Positions 9,288 through 21,275 of a stretch of DNA of 64,000 nt are shown here, piece after piece. This stretch comes from JAXGXJ01 sp050943595 (lineage in GTDB: Bacteria > Actinomycetota > Thermoleophilia > RBG-16-64-13): the NCBI GenBank assembly GCA_050943595.1, contig JBMNPM010000006.1, positions 1 to 64,000 of the forward strand, written 5' to 3'. The notes under the pieces are model-generated. The model was not told where the DNA came from, did no database searches, and saw nothing but the letters and a program-made list of their open reading frames with translations. Each line of letters opens with the position of its first letter. Within the stretch, counting starts at the first letter, position 1. A program made the position numbers and the translations under genes.

Positions 9288-9369
9288 TACCGGAGATGGG
9301 ATTCGAACCCACACGGGCATAGCCCTACGGTGTTTAAGACCGTTGCGTCTGCCATTCCGCCACTCCGGC
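9288..9369 (-). tRNA. tRNA-Leu (anticodon UAA)
   Basis: 82-nt cloverleaf on the minus strand. The acceptor arms are GCCGGAG and CTCCGGU (first pair G-U), the D arm starts TGGCGGAATGGCAGACGC, the anticodon stem is ACGGT/ACCGT with loop CTTAAAC giving anticodon UAA, a long class II variable arm follows, and the T arm is GTGGGTTCGAATCCCAT. The discriminator is A and CCA is not encoded. It lies 48 bp downstream of the DUF501-Ppx gene. Confidence 0.95.
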
Positions 9370-9417
9370 ATCCGTGACCACGGCTGGATCATCCCGCCGT
9401 GGTCGGACGCAGATACG

Positions 9418-11091
9418 TTACCACGGTCCATGCACTATGAGCCCGTCAAGTAGATCACGTTCCGAGACCGTCAGTTCGCTGAATCCCAGCACGTCCATAG
9501 CGGCCAGGACGATAATGGAGCCCCCGACGATAACCGCAGCGCGGCCCGGCTGCATGCAGGGCAGAGCCTCCCGTTCCGCGGTGGTCATGGTGCTCAGACG
9601 ATCCAACTGCGTCTGCACATCGCCCCTGGAAAGAACGCTCAGATGCAAGATATCGCGATCGTAGCGCTCCAGCCCCCCAGCGAGACAGGCGAGCGTCGTG
9701 ACCGTACCGGCCACTCCTACCAGCCGAGGTATGCCGGCCTCGCCCACGGTGAGAAACGCACCACTCCGGCCGTCTCCCCGGAATGACGCCGTCAGCGGAG
9801 CAAACAGTTGCTCAGCATCCCTCCGCACCCGGTCAAGATCAACCTTTGCAGGGGGGTCTGTAGCAATCCAACGCTCCGTCGCCTTAGCGGCTCCGATATC
9901 CAGACTCACCGTCTCGAACCTAATACCGGCTCTGCGACTTACCTCGGTGCTGCCCCCACCCACATCAATCACCACCGGCCCCCCACCGATATCCAGCGTC
10001 GCGCCGGTGTAGCCCATCTCAGCCTCCTCGCGAGGCGACAGGACTGCAGCCCTTACACCGGACCGCCGACCCCAGTCCATGAGCCACTTCCGGCCGTCGG
10101 CCGCCTCGCGTACTGCGCTCGTCCCGACCACAACGAGTGACGAGGCGCCCAGCCGTTGAGCCTCATCGACGAACCGGTGGACGACCGCCGACGTCCGTTC
10201 GGCGGCTTCGGCACGAAGCCGCCCACCCGGCAGTAGCCCCTCACCCAGGCGCGTGATCTCCACCCGCCTCTCGACGGCCTCCATGCGCTCACCAGCCACA
10301 TCGGCCACTAACAGGCGCACCGAGATCGTGCCCACATCTATAACCGCCCGCCGCTGTCTGGTCAAGCAGGCCCCACAGCGATCATCACAACACCAGAGGT
10401 CGCCCAGCGGAGAGTAGATGTCCACCCAGATACGCTCGGCCTCTCCAGCAAGCTCCTCTGCCTCGGCCGCAGCTTCGCCGGTTGCAATCACGCCAGCCAC
10501 AGCCGTCTTCCCAACCGACGCGCCCTGCCCGACGGCGCCGTAGGCGAACCACCCGGCCCTCACAGCAAGGAGCGCAGCCGCATACGCATGCAGGCAGGAG
10601 GCCTTTTCGGGACCTACCGGCCCCCCTATACCGGCCCCCAGCCGAGCATCGCCACCCAGACAGCGCCGTACCGCATCCTCGCCGGAACCCACAGCCTCAG
10701 CATCCGATCGCGTAGACCCGTCACCGGTGGCAACTCCGCAGCCCGCTCCGGTCAGCAGCAGTGCCCTACGCGCCTGATAGAGCCGGGTGACCTCGGCCAG
10801 CGACTCGACGAGAGCGACATCATCCCGGCAGCGCTCTTTGAAGTCCCGCACCCCTCCCCCGGCTTCGAGCCGGCTGACGGCCGCGGTGAGCACAGGGCAG
10901 GTGAGATAGAGCAAGGTGGGGTTGGGAGTCCCGTCGGAGAGGACCGGCGCCGTCTCGATGACAACCGGCCACCCGAAAGGACAGCGCACGGCCACCCCGG
11001 TAAGATCACGGGGCGGCCTGCCTAGTTGGCGGGCGATGACGGCCCGATCAGCCACCGTCACCAACGGCCGGAGATGGTCGCTCACTGCCAC
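9418..11091 (-). CDS. Fusion of DUF501 with Ppx/GppA exopolyphosphatase domain
   Basis: 557 aa. Residues ~1-185 match DUF501 (RPPRDLTGVAVRCPFGWP early, then KASCLHAYAAALLA). A low-complexity linker and a cysteine cluster CCDDRCGAC (~234-242) follow. From ~249 it is a Ppx/GppA phosphatase: AVIDVGTISVRLLVADV, VVGTSAVREA, VIDVGGGSTEV and GVAGTVTTLACL are the usual nucleotide and phosphate motifs. The usual Asn of the first motif (GSNS/GTNS) is Ile here. In many actinobacteria DUF501 and ppx are separate neighbours after eno and ftsB. Here one frame covers both. Predicted activity: hydrolysis of polyphosphate or pppGpp in the cytoplasm. The start could be GTG 11091 or GTG 11085. Confidence 0.9.
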   Translation of the reverse strand: MAVSDHLRPLVTVADRAVIARQLGRPPRDLTGVAVRCPFGWPVVIETAPVLSDGTPNPTLLYLTCPVLTAAVSRLEAGGGVRDFKERCRDDVALVESLAEVTRLYQARRALLLTGAGCGVATGDGSTRSDAEAVGSGEDAVRRCLGGDARLGAGIGGPVGPEKASCLHAYAAALLAVRAGWFAYGAVGQGASVGKTAVAGVIATGEAAAEAEELAGEAERIWVDIYSPLGDLWCCDDRCGACLTRQRRAVIDVGTISVRLLVADVAGERMEAVERRVEITRLGEGLLPGGRLRAEAAERTSAVVHRFVDEAQRLGASSLVVVGTSAVREAADGRKWLMDWGRRSGVRAAVLSPREEAEMGYTGATLDIGGGPVVIDVGGGSTEVSRRAGIRFETVSLDIGAAKATERWIATDPPAKVDLDRVRRDAEQLFAPLTASFRGDGRSGAFLTVGEAGIPRLVGVAGTVTTLACLAGGLERYDRDILHLSVLSRGDVQTQLDRLSTMTTAEREALPCMQPGRAAVIVGGSIIVLAAMDVLGFSELTVSERDLLDGLIVHGPW

Positions 11092-11144
11092 GCTACGTTA
11101 AGGGGCTGCTGAAAAACGCCCTCAATGATCTAAAAATCGACGCT

Positions 11145-11396
11145 CTAGAGACCATCGGCGGGAATCGTCGTACTGGTAACCGCAGTCGATCCTCCCAACG
11201 TTTGTTGGAGGACTGGCCTCACCGGGAGCAGTTTTACGGGCAACCCCTTACTGGAGTTCTTGCCGTCGACCGTCATACCTACCACTCCCGCAACGAGGAT
11301 AACGAGTGCCAGCACGACGAGCACGACCACAGCCATCCGACGAGACGGCCGGCTGCTCCCCTCGTCTGCTCTTCGCGGCACATCCAGTCCATACAC
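11145..11396 (-). CDS. Small single-pass membrane protein after ftsB
   Basis: 83 aa from GTG at 11396 (GAAGGA about 12 nt upstream). The frame is open further upstream but that part overlaps ftsB. A basic cytoplasmic head (PRRADEGSSRPSRR) is followed by one helix (MAVVVLVVLALVILVAGVVGM) and a ~40-residue tail ending in a Thr-rich stretch. It starts 17 bp after the ftsB stop codon, so it is probably co-transcribed. I recognise no family. It could be a divisome or envelope accessory protein by position only. Confidence 0.5.
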   Translation of the reverse strand: MYGLDVPRRADEGSSRPSRRMAVVVLVVLALVILVAGVVGMTVDGKNSSKGLPVKLLPVRPVLQQTLGGSTAVTSTTIPADGL

Positions 11397-11412
11397 CGGC
11401 GTATCCGTCCTT

Positions 11413-11871
11413 CTAGAAGAGCCCCGCAACACCCAACACCATGCGCTCCAACGGGCCGGGGCGATGAGACTCCGTGCCTCCGGAGCCTGCGTCCGGACCC
11501 TCGACTTGACCCGTCTCGGGGGTATCGACGGCCTCACTGCCGGGCACACCTGCGGTGGCCGCCGCCCCCTCGGACGCCCCTTTTACTATATAGAGATCCT
11601 CGCCGGGCAAAGTATAGGTGAGCTGCCGACGGGCCATATCTTCCAGATAGGCAGATTGGCTCAACTTACCGAGCTGGGCCCGCATCTCATCGATGTGCTT
11701 CTCAAGAGACGCCACCTCGACAGCCGCCTTCTCCGCCCGCGCCCGCGCGTCACGGTAATGCTGTAGCGGCCCATAGTTCGCCGCCACCGAGATCGCCAGC
11801 AACACGACCACACAACCGACAACGAGGACAAGGCGTCGGCGGGCGATACGCCGCCTCTGCAACCGGCTCAA
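11413..11871 (-). CDS. ftsB: FtsB/DivIC septum formation initiator family protein
   Basis: 152 aa from TTG at 11871, preceded by GGGGGG at 5 nt. Longer upstream starts would overlap enolase. The short basic N terminus RLQRRRIARRR is followed by one transmembrane helix (LVLVVGCVVVLLAISVAA), a coiled coil (ARARAEKAAVEVASLEKHIDEM) and the DivIC end motif with YLEDMARRQLTYTLPGEDLYIVK. The last ~35 residues are a disordered Gly/Pro/Glu tail. The family links FtsQ and FtsL in the divisome. Position directly after eno is the usual actinobacterial order. Confidence 0.9.
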   Translation of the reverse strand: MSRLQRRRIARRRLVLVVGCVVVLLAISVAANYGPLQHYRDARARAEKAAVEVASLEKHIDEMRAQLGKLSQSAYLEDMARRQLTYTLPGEDLYIVKGASEGAAATAGVPGSEAVDTPETGQVEGPDAGSGGTESHRPGPLERMVLGVAGLF

Positions 11872-11887
11872 TCGCGCCCCCCAGCCC

Positions 11888-14385
<2,498 letters not shown>

Positions 14386-14391
14386 ACCCGC

Positions 14392-15513
14392 CTACTCACC
14401 GTCAGACGTAGTGGCACCTGCGGTCGTGCTCTCAGACGGCGTGTTTTTAGACGGCGTGGTACTCGAGGCGCCTGTGTCGTCTGAGCCGTTCTCCGTAGTG
14501 GTCGTCTCCGGTCTCAAACCGGAACGGTACGTGACGCCCAACTGTTTTTCCTTGCCGGCCAGCCACTCTTCCCAAGCACGTGTCCGCTTCTGCTCGAGCA
14601 AAATCGTCTTGATGGTCTCCTGCACCTGCTCATAGCTCAGCTGCTCCTCGGAAGTGATGTCGGTCACCTGGATGATATGGTATCCGTATTGAGTCTTGAC
14701 CGGCTTGGAGACCTCACGCTTCTTGAGGGAGAAGACAGACTCCTCGAAGGCCGGCGACAGTTGGCCGCGGCTTATAGCTCCCAACTCCCCGCCGGATTCC
14801 TTGCCGGTCTCGTCGGCGGAGTACTTCCCGGCCATCACGGCGAAGTCGGCCCCGTTTTGAATCTCGGCGCGAACCTTCTCCGCTACGGCCTTGGCCGCAT
14901 CCCAGTCGATCTGCCCAGCGCCTCCAGCATTGCCACCGGCCTCACCGGTGATGAGGATGTGACGGACCTCACGCTCTTCCTGCCGGACATACGCCGCTTT
15001 ATTGGCCTGGTAATAGGCCTCGGCCTCGGCTTCACCCACCGTTACATCGGCGGTCACAGCCGCTTTCATGTCGTCGAGCAGGACACGGTCGCGCGCCTGC
15101 TGCGTGAGTTGTTTTAGGTTGAGATTCTGCTTCTTTAGGGCGTCTTCGAACTTCTTCTCATCTCCTTGAAACATCTGTTTGATCTTGGCGATCTCAGCCT
15201 GTACCTGCGAATCGGCGACAGAGATGTTGCGCGAGGCTGCCTCCTGCTCAAGCACCTGCATCATCACTAGATACCCGGCGATACTCTGCTCGAACCGCCT
15301 GCGCTCGTCCTCGTCGGCGTGCTCGTCCGGCCCCCGTCCGGCAGCTTCATACAAGGATTTCATTTCGTCGAAGCGTTCCTGAGTGATGGGAGTCTCTCCC
15401 ACCAGAGCAATTGCTCCCTTAGGAGGGTCCCCACCACAACCGCCAAACACCAGCAGCACGATGACCAACAGACCGGCGGCCGGACCCGTCATGAGCCAGG
15501 TTCTCTTCTTCAT
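14392..15513 (-). CDS. PrsA/SurA-type peptidyl-prolyl cis-trans isomerase lipoprotein
   Basis: 373 aa from ATG at 15513. A signal peptide ends in the lipobox VFGGC (Cys26), so it should be anchored on the outer face of the membrane. A SurA-like helical N domain (ITQERFDEMKSLYE...) is followed by a parvulin rotamase domain (EEREVRHILITGEA, YSADETGKESGGELGAISRGQLSPAFE, KTQYGYHIIQVTD). The C-terminal ~35 residues are Thr/Ser-rich and probably disordered. It assists folding of exported proteins. Its start overlaps the mfd stop by 4 nt. Confidence 0.92.
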   Translation of the reverse strand: MKKRTWLMTGPAAGLLVIVLLVFGGCGGDPPKGAIALVGETPITQERFDEMKSLYEAAGRGPDEHADEDERRRFEQSIAGYLVMMQVLEQEAASRNISVADSQVQAEIAKIKQMFQGDEKKFEDALKKQNLNLKQLTQQARDRVLLDDMKAAVTADVTVGEAEAEAYYQANKAAYVRQEEREVRHILITGEAGGNAGGAGQIDWDAAKAVAEKVRAEIQNGADFAVMAGKYSADETGKESGGELGAISRGQLSPAFEESVFSLKKREVSKPVKTQYGYHIIQVTDITSEEQLSYEQVQETIKTILLEQKRTRAWEEWLAGKEKQLGVTYRSGLRPETTTTENGSDDTGASSTTPSKNTPSESTTAGATTSDGE

Positions 15514-18500
15514 GTCTGGAGCGCACCTTCCCCGGGAAAGAGTGCGAGTATATCATCCAGCACCCGGCTCACTATCTGTCGCAGCGGGCTGTTATCGCCA
15601 CGGAACCCGAGGGTCAGGTGTCCTGGGACGGGGGCATAGACGTAGCGCCTATCGCGGGCCCGCAGGGCCTCACGGGCACCTGCGGGCAACGTGAGTCCGG
15701 TGACTTCCAGCCTATTCTGACGCACGAAGAACGAGTCCGCTCCTAGTCCTTGTAGGATCGTCCGCACCTCGCCCAGGAAGATCAGGTTATCCACGGGTTC
15801 CGGTATGTCACCGAAGCGATCGCGCAATTCCGCCCGCAGCTCGGCCAACTCTTCTCCGTCCGCAGCTGAGGCTATGCGCCGGTGCAGGTCGACACGAGCC
15901 GCTTCGTAGCCAATGAAGCTCTGCGGCACGTGCGCATCGATGCCGATCTCCACCCGGGGCATGGTCTCCGTCTTGATCTCCTTCCCCTGCAATTCAGCGG
16001 TAGCCTCCTGAAGCATGGAGAGGTACATTTCGAAACCTACAGCGGCGATCTGCCCCGACTGTTCCTCGCCGAGGAGTTCCCCCGCACCGCGGATCTCCAA
16101 ATCGCGCACGGCTATCTTGAAGCCCGAGCCCAGTTCGGTATAGTCGGCCAGGGTCGACAGCCGGGCCACAGCCTCCTCCGTGATGATGGCTTCGTCGGGG
16201 TGGAACAGGAAGGCATGTGCAACCCGCGAAGAGCGTCCTATCCGGCCGCGGATCTGATAGAGCTGGGAGAGGCCGAGTAGGTCGGCCCGGTCGACGATGA
16301 GTGTATTAGCGTTGGGGATGTCCAGCCCATTCTCTATGATAGTAGTCGTCACCAGGACATCGGAATCGCCGCGCAGGAACTCGAGCATGATGCGCTCGAG
16401 CTCCTGTTCACGCATTTGCCCGTGCGCGACGGCAAAACGCACCTTCGGCATGAGAGTCCGTAGGCGCGTGGCAACAGTGTCGATGGTCTCCACGCGGTTG
16501 TGCAGGTAGTAGACCTGGCCGCCGCGGGCGACTTCTCGCTCGATGGCCCGCGTGGCGATGCCTTCGTCATACAGGCCCACGTAGGTCTGGATAGGATGAC
16601 GGTCACGTGGCGGCGTCTCAATGACAGAGATATCCCGCACCCCTGAGAGCGACATCTGCAGGGTCCGCGGTATAGGGGTTGCGCTGAGCGTAAGCACGTC
16701 CACACGGACCTTGAGGCGGCGCAGTGCCTCCTTCTGGGCCACTCCGAAGCGCTGCTCCTCGTCTACGATCACCAGCCCCAGGTCTTTGGGAGTGATGTCT
16801 TGGGATAGAAGACGATGCGTTCCGATGAGCACATCCACCGCCCCAGCCGCAAAGTCTTTGAGGATGCGCTTTTGCTCAGCCACCGAACGGAAGCGCGAAA
16901 TCATCTCCACTTTCACGGGAAAATCGGCAAACCGGTCACGAAAGGTTCCGTAGTGTTGCTGGGCAAGAATGGTAGTCGGCACGAGCACCATCACCTGCTT
17001 GCTGTCGAGGGTGGCCTTGAAGGCCGCGCGCAGTGCCACCTCTGTCTTGCCGTAGCCGACGTCACCACAGAGGAGGCGATCCATGGGTTGCGGCGACTCC
17101 ATGTCGTCCTTGATAGCATTGATGGCGCGCAGCTGGTCTGCGGTCTCTTCGTAGGGGAAGGCCTTCTCAAAGCGGACCTGCCATTCTCCATCTTCGGCAT
17201 AGCGGTAGCCCTCCACGGCCTGACGCACTGCGTACAGATGGAGCAACTCGCCGGCCACCTGGCGGGCCGCTGTCCGCACACGACTCTTGATGTGCTCCCA
17301 AGCTTTGCCGCCAAGCTTGGAAAGCGCCGGTGCCGTCCCCCCGGCACCGACGTAACGCATGACTTTGGCGATCTGGTCGTGTGGCACGTAGAGCATATCC
17401 GAGCCCTTGTAGGCGAGATCTAGATAATCTCGGGTCACTCCGGCCACCGTCTTCGTGGAGATGCCCTCAAAACGACCTACACCGTGGTCTTCATGCACCA
17501 CGAAGTCACCTTTGCGAAGATCACGAAAGCTCGACAGCTCCAGTCCGGCCAGAGGTCGTCTATCCACTATCGCCTTGTGCCGCCGCGGAAAGACCTGGGC
17601 GTCGGTCAGAAGCGCCAGCCTGATCTCCGGGATGATGAAGTGACGGTGAAACGGTCGGGGCAGATAGGTCACGCCCGAGCCGTCGCCTATATCATCGGGA
17701 CCGGCCAGGACACCCGTCACACTCCGCAGCATATAGCCGGCCCGCTCGGCCTCAGCCCGTTGCTCAAAGGCAATGACCACGCGGTAGCCATCGTCAACCA
17801 GACGCCGGATGGCCTCTTCCGCCTCGGGGAGGTTGGTCACCGGCAACTGCCCACTCGTCGCCCGCACAGAGGAAGTCACCCTTTCGCCGGAAGCCAGCGT
17901 CGTCAGAATGACGCCGGGCAGTGGAGCCAGATGCCCCCTGACGGTCTCCCAGTCCACGTAGGCATGTCTGGCGGCCGACTCAGGCGCGCCGCCCTCCCCA
18001 GTGTCACCGAGAAGGTAGGTCAAGTCGGTTTCGAAGGCCTCCACATGGGCCCGGGCCAGAGTCGGCTCCACGCGCACGACACGCGTGTCCGGGGCCAACA
18101 GCGAGGTGATGGTATAAGGCTCGGCCCCCTCTCGCTCGCCGGCGGCATACAGGCGCGCCTCTTCCAACACGCCCAGACTGCGCTGAGAATAGACAGAGAA
18201 GGCCCGTAGACTCTCGATTTCGTCCCCCCAGAACTCGACACGTACGGGGACCCGCTCGGTCACCGGGAAGACGTCTACCAGGCCGCCGCGCACAGAGAAC
18301 TCCCCCGCATCTTCCACTTGGTCCACACGCACGTAGCCAAGGGCCACCAGCCGACGGATGAGCGCCTCGAATTCGACGTGAAGACCGGCTGAGACGATCA
18401 GGGGCTCATCCAGCGGTTCAATGACCCCTTCTAGGAGCGTCGTCGCCTCTACCACCAACACGGGCAGACCCTGCAACCGCTCAGCATCTTGTGATCGACC

Positions 18501-18848
18501 AAAATCCCGGCCATGAGTCAATTCGTGAAGAGCACGGGCTCTGCGACCCGCCACCCGGGGATTGACCTTGCCCTCCGAGCCGTGCCAGACACCCCGCGGA
18601 GGAAGGTAGACAACCGGCCTTTCCGGACAGTAGAGACCGAGTTCATGCTCGAATTCGTCAGCAGTGTCTTGGTCGGGAGCGACCACAAGCAGCGGACACT
18701 CCCTCCAGGGACGGCGCTCCAGAAAAGCGGCGCTCAGATAGGCATGGATAAAGCTGGGGGCCACCAACTCGACCGTCCCCTCGGAAGCCGCGCTCACGGC
18801 CTCCTCAAAGGAGGGCAGCCCACGCAGGAACTCAACCAAACGCGACAT
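15510..18848 (-). CDS. mfd: Transcription-repair coupling factor Mfd
   Basis: 1112 aa from ATG 18848, which overlaps the pth stop as TGATG and has AGGA 9 nt upstream. An in-frame ATG at 18875 is possible. In order: UvrB-homology domain (PLLVVAPDQDTADEFEHEL, LPPRGVWHG), the RNA polymerase interacting CarD-like domain (GDFVVHEDHGVGRFEG), and the SF2 motor with Walker A LLCGDVGYGKTEVALRAAF, DEEQ box (VIVDEEQRFG), SATPIPRTLQ and the C-terminal TRCF domain. It removes stalled RNA polymerase from damaged DNA and recruits UvrA. The window also encodes a stand-alone CarD protein that shares the polymerase-binding fold. Confidence 0.98.
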   Translation of the reverse strand: MSRLVEFLRGLPSFEEAVSAASEGTVELVAPSFIHAYLSAAFLERRPWRECPLLVVAPDQDTADEFEHELGLYCPERPVVYLPPRGVWHGSEGKVNPRVAGRRARALHELTHGRDFGRSQDAERLQGLPVLVVEATTLLEGVIEPLDEPLIVSAGLHVEFEALIRRLVALGYVRVDQVEDAGEFSVRGGLVDVFPVTERVPVRVEFWGDEIESLRAFSVYSQRSLGVLEEARLYAAGEREGAEPYTITSLLAPDTRVVRVEPTLARAHVEAFETDLTYLLGDTGEGGAPESAARHAYVDWETVRGHLAPLPGVILTTLASGERVTSSVRATSGQLPVTNLPEAEEAIRRLVDDGYRVVIAFEQRAEAERAGYMLRSVTGVLAGPDDIGDGSGVTYLPRPFHRHFIIPEIRLALLTDAQVFPRRHKAIVDRRPLAGLELSSFRDLRKGDFVVHEDHGVGRFEGISTKTVAGVTRDYLDLAYKGSDMLYVPHDQIAKVMRYVGAGGTAPALSKLGGKAWEHIKSRVRTAARQVAGELLHLYAVRQAVEGYRYAEDGEWQVRFEKAFPYEETADQLRAINAIKDDMESPQPMDRLLCGDVGYGKTEVALRAAFKATLDSKQVMVLVPTTILAQQHYGTFRDRFADFPVKVEMISRFRSVAEQKRILKDFAAGAVDVLIGTHRLLSQDITPKDLGLVIVDEEQRFGVAQKEALRRLKVRVDVLTLSATPIPRTLQMSLSGVRDISVIETPPRDRHPIQTYVGLYDEGIATRAIEREVARGGQVYYLHNRVETIDTVATRLRTLMPKVRFAVAHGQMREQELERIMLEFLRGDSDVLVTTTIIENGLDIPNANTLIVDRADLLGLSQLYQIRGRIGRSSRVAHAFLFHPDEAIITEEAVARLSTLADYTELGSGFKIAVRDLEIRGAGELLGEEQSGQIAAVGFEMYLSMLQEATAELQGKEIKTETMPRVEIGIDAHVPQSFIGYEAARVDLHRRIASAADGEELAELRAELRDRFGDIPEPVDNLIFLGEVRTILQGLGADSFFVRQNRLEVTGLTLPAGAREALRARDRRYVYAPVPGHLTLGFRGDNSPLRQIVSRVLDDILALFPGEGALQT

Positions 18849-19402
18849 CAGGATCCGTCCTGCGCCACCAGCCATCCCTCGACCAGGTCGGCCGCCCTGC
18901 CGATCAGCAGCAGCACTTCCTCTCTAGGTTCGCGAAACGGTTCCAGGACATGGTCGGCCAACGGCCGACGCGACGATTGCGGGCGCCCCACGCCCACACG
19001 GACACGCCAGAAGTCACGGCTGTGGAGGTGCTGCTCTATGCTGCGGAGACCGTTGTGACCCCCCAACCCTCCGCCCTCCTTGAGGCGCACCTCGCCGAAG
19101 GGCAGTTCGACCTCGTCGTGCACCACCAGAAGACGTTCCACCGGCGCTTTGTACCAGCGCACGGCTTCCACGACCGAACTCCCGGAGAGGTTCATAAAGA
19201 CCATGGGGAGAAGGAGCAGTGATCGCCGGCCGGCGATCACTCCCTCTCCAACCAGCCCCTTGAAACGAGAGCGCAGGGCAGGCAGGCTGTTGCGACGACG
19301 CAGCTCCTCAACCACCATGAAGCCCACGTTGTGGCGATGGTACTGATACTCCGCGCCCGGATTGCCCAGGCCGGCGATGAGATAGACGGACTCCCGCCGC
19401 AA
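18848..19402 (-). CDS. pth: Peptidyl-tRNA hydrolase
   Basis: 184 aa, TTG start at 19402 with GGAGG about 10 nt upstream. Motifs: LIAGLGNPGAEY (catalytic Asn), HRHNVGFMV (catalytic His), LLPMVFMNLSGSSV, VVHDEVELPFGEVRLKEGGG and GGHNGLRSI. It recycles peptidyl-tRNAs released from ribosomes by ester hydrolysis. The order rplY-pth-mfd is the usual actinobacterial and firmicute arrangement. Confidence 0.97.
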   Translation of the reverse strand: MRRESVYLIAGLGNPGAEYQYHRHNVGFMVVEELRRRNSLPALRSRFKGLVGEGVIAGRRSLLLLPMVFMNLSGSSVVEAVRWYKAPVERLLVVHDEVELPFGEVRLKEGGGLGGHNGLRSIEQHLHSRDFWRVRVGVGRPQSSRRPLADHVLEPFREPREEVLLLIGRAADLVEGWLVAQDGS

Positions 19403-19482
19403 CGACTCACACCCTCCGGATCATCATAACCGGCAGAATATGCTGCCGCCGGTCAACCGGTTCTACACGTGGTGCCGGGAGA

Positions 19483-20157
19483 TCACTCCTCTGAGGTCTC
19501 GGCGCCGATAACCTCAGGCTCAGCCGGTTCAGCCAGTTCCTCTTCTGCCAGATCTTCCTCTTCCTCTTCCGCACGAGGCGCCAACAGAGAGGCCAGCACC
19601 GTGTCGGATTCATCGAGGACGGTCACGCCTTCTACCGAAGCAAGAGCACTTACCGTCAGGGTTTGACCGATGAGCAACTCACTGACATCGAGTTCAATGG
19701 ACTGGGGTACGTTGTTCGGCAGGGCCCGCACCGTTACTTCGCGCTGGTTCCAGTCCAAGATACCGCCGTCAACTACGCCGGCCGGAGTCCCGACGATTTC
19801 TATGGGCACAGGCGCCTCGATCTCCACCGCCAGGTCGACTTCTTGCAGATCTACATGGAGCAGGGTGCGACGGAGCGGCTGGAACTGGAGCTCCTTGACC
19901 ACCACGTACACAGCATCGGATGCGTTGCCGTCCACTTTGCGGGCGGCCCGCATCTGCTGGTCGAGCTCAAGTTCGATCACCACGTTCTGTCCGTGGGCCA
20001 AGACCGCTTTTAGATCGTCGTACTTGATGGAGACGGGAGTGGATCTGCTGCCCTTACCATAGACAACGCCTGGAATAATGCTGGCGGCGCGCAGACGGCG
20101 GCTGGGCCCATTACCGCTCTCTTTCCGTTCCTGCACCGCCAGCTTTATCATATCCAT
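19483..20157 (-). CDS. rplY: 50S ribosomal protein L25 / general stress protein Ctc
   Basis: 224 aa from ATG 20157, chosen because GAGGAGA lies six bases before it. A longer frame has no such site. The N-terminal L25 5S rRNA-binding domain (SRRLRAASIIPGVVYGKG, QPLRRTLLHVDLQEV) is followed by the TL5/Ctc C-terminal beta domain (VPIEIVGTPAGVVDGGILD, VPQSIELDVSELLIGQTL) and a strongly acidic tail (EEEEEDLAEEELAE...). Ctc-type L25 proteins bind 5S rRNA and are often stress-induced. Confidence 0.95.
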   Translation of the reverse strand: MDMIKLAVQERKESGNGPSRRLRAASIIPGVVYGKGSRSTPVSIKYDDLKAVLAHGQNVVIELELDQQMRAARKVDGNASDAVYVVVKELQFQPLRRTLLHVDLQEVDLAVEIEAPVPIEIVGTPAGVVDGGILDWNQREVTVRALPNNVPQSIELDVSELLIGQTLTVSALASVEGVTVLDESDTVLASLLAPRAEEEEEDLAEEELAEPAEPEVIGAETSEE

Positions 20158-20216
20158 GTCTACTCTCCTCAGATAACGTTCCTCAGCCCCGCGCACGGCT
20201 ACACGGCAATCCGCCG

Positions 20217-21209
20217 TTAGAACAGTTCGTTCTCTCCCTCAAAAAGTTCGCTCACCGATTCGTCGGTAAAGACGTTTTTGATGGTATCCGCCAAGATACC
20301 GGCCGTGGATAGTACCACAATCTTGCCGTCGGCTGCTCCCGATTCCACGGGGATGGTGTCGGTGACCACCACCTGCTTGAGAGGCGAGGAGGCGATACGC
20401 TCCTGGGCCGGATGGGACAGGACCGGATGTGTGCAGGCGGCATAGACGTCCCTAGCACCCTTCTCCAGCAAAGCGTCGACGCCGTTCACCAACGTCCCTG
20501 CCGTATCGATCACGTCGTCCACGATGATGGCAGTCTTGCCCGCCACCTCGCCGATCACAAACATGACACGTGACACATTATGCTCAGGACGCAGTTTGGT
20601 GAGGACGGCCAGAGGACACTCCAGGATGTCGGCCAGCCTCTTGGCCGTCTTAAATCCCCCGGCATCTGGTGACACCACCACACAATCCTTTAGTCTCTGG
20701 TCTTTGAAGTGGTCTTTGAAGTAGCTGCCGATCATAGACAGAGCGGTCATGTGATCGACGGGTACATCAAAGAAGCCCTGCAACTGGCCTGCGTGCAGAT
20801 CCATGGTGAGTACGCGATCCGCACCGGCCGCCTGTATGATGTCGGCCACCAAACGAGCAGTGATGGGTTCCCGCGGTCGGCTCTTCTTATCCTGCCTTGA
20901 GTACCCCATCCAGGGAACTACTGCGGTAACCCGATGGGCCGAGGCGAGTGTGGCCGCCTGCACCATAATAAGAAGCTCCATCATGTTCTCATTGACCGGC
21001 CGGCAGGTCGGTTGGATGATGAACACGTCGGCGCCCCGAATGCTCTCTTTATATTTGACATAGATCTCACCGTCGGCGAAGGTCTTGATCTCGACCTTAC
21101 CCAACGTCACGCCCAGCTTTTCAGCTATCTTTGCGCTCAGCTCAGGATTACCACGCCCCGAGAACACCATCAGCGAGCGATGGGGGCTTATGCGCATTCG
21201 ACCGAGCAT
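20217..21209 (-). CDS. prs: Ribose-phosphate pyrophosphokinase (PRPP synthetase)
   Basis: 330 aa from ATG 21209 with GAGGAGG seven bases upstream. Class I Prs motifs: VFSGRGNPELSAKIAEKLGV, FADGEIYVKYKESIRGADVF, the RQDKKSRPREPITA flexible loop, DLHAGQLQGFFDVPVDH, VVSPDAGGFKTAKRLA and the PRPP loop VDDVIDTAGTLVNG. It makes PRPP from ribose 5-phosphate and ATP for nucleotide, histidine and tryptophan synthesis. Confidence 0.97.
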   Translation of the reverse strand: MLGRMRISPHRSLMVFSGRGNPELSAKIAEKLGVTLGKVEIKTFADGEIYVKYKESIRGADVFIIQPTCRPVNENMMELLIMVQAATLASAHRVTAVVPWMGYSRQDKKSRPREPITARLVADIIQAAGADRVLTMDLHAGQLQGFFDVPVDHMTALSMIGSYFKDHFKDQRLKDCVVVSPDAGGFKTAKRLADILECPLAVLTKLRPEHNVSRVMFVIGEVAGKTAIIVDDVIDTAGTLVNGVDALLEKGARDVYAACTHPVLSHPAQERIASSPLKQVVVTDTIPVESGAADGKIVVLSTAGILADTIKNVFTDESVSELFEGENELF

Positions 21210-21275
21210 TCAGGGTCCTCCTCGTTAAGGATCTGCCTCATCATGCGGTACCACCGACAATGAAGGCTGGATACG

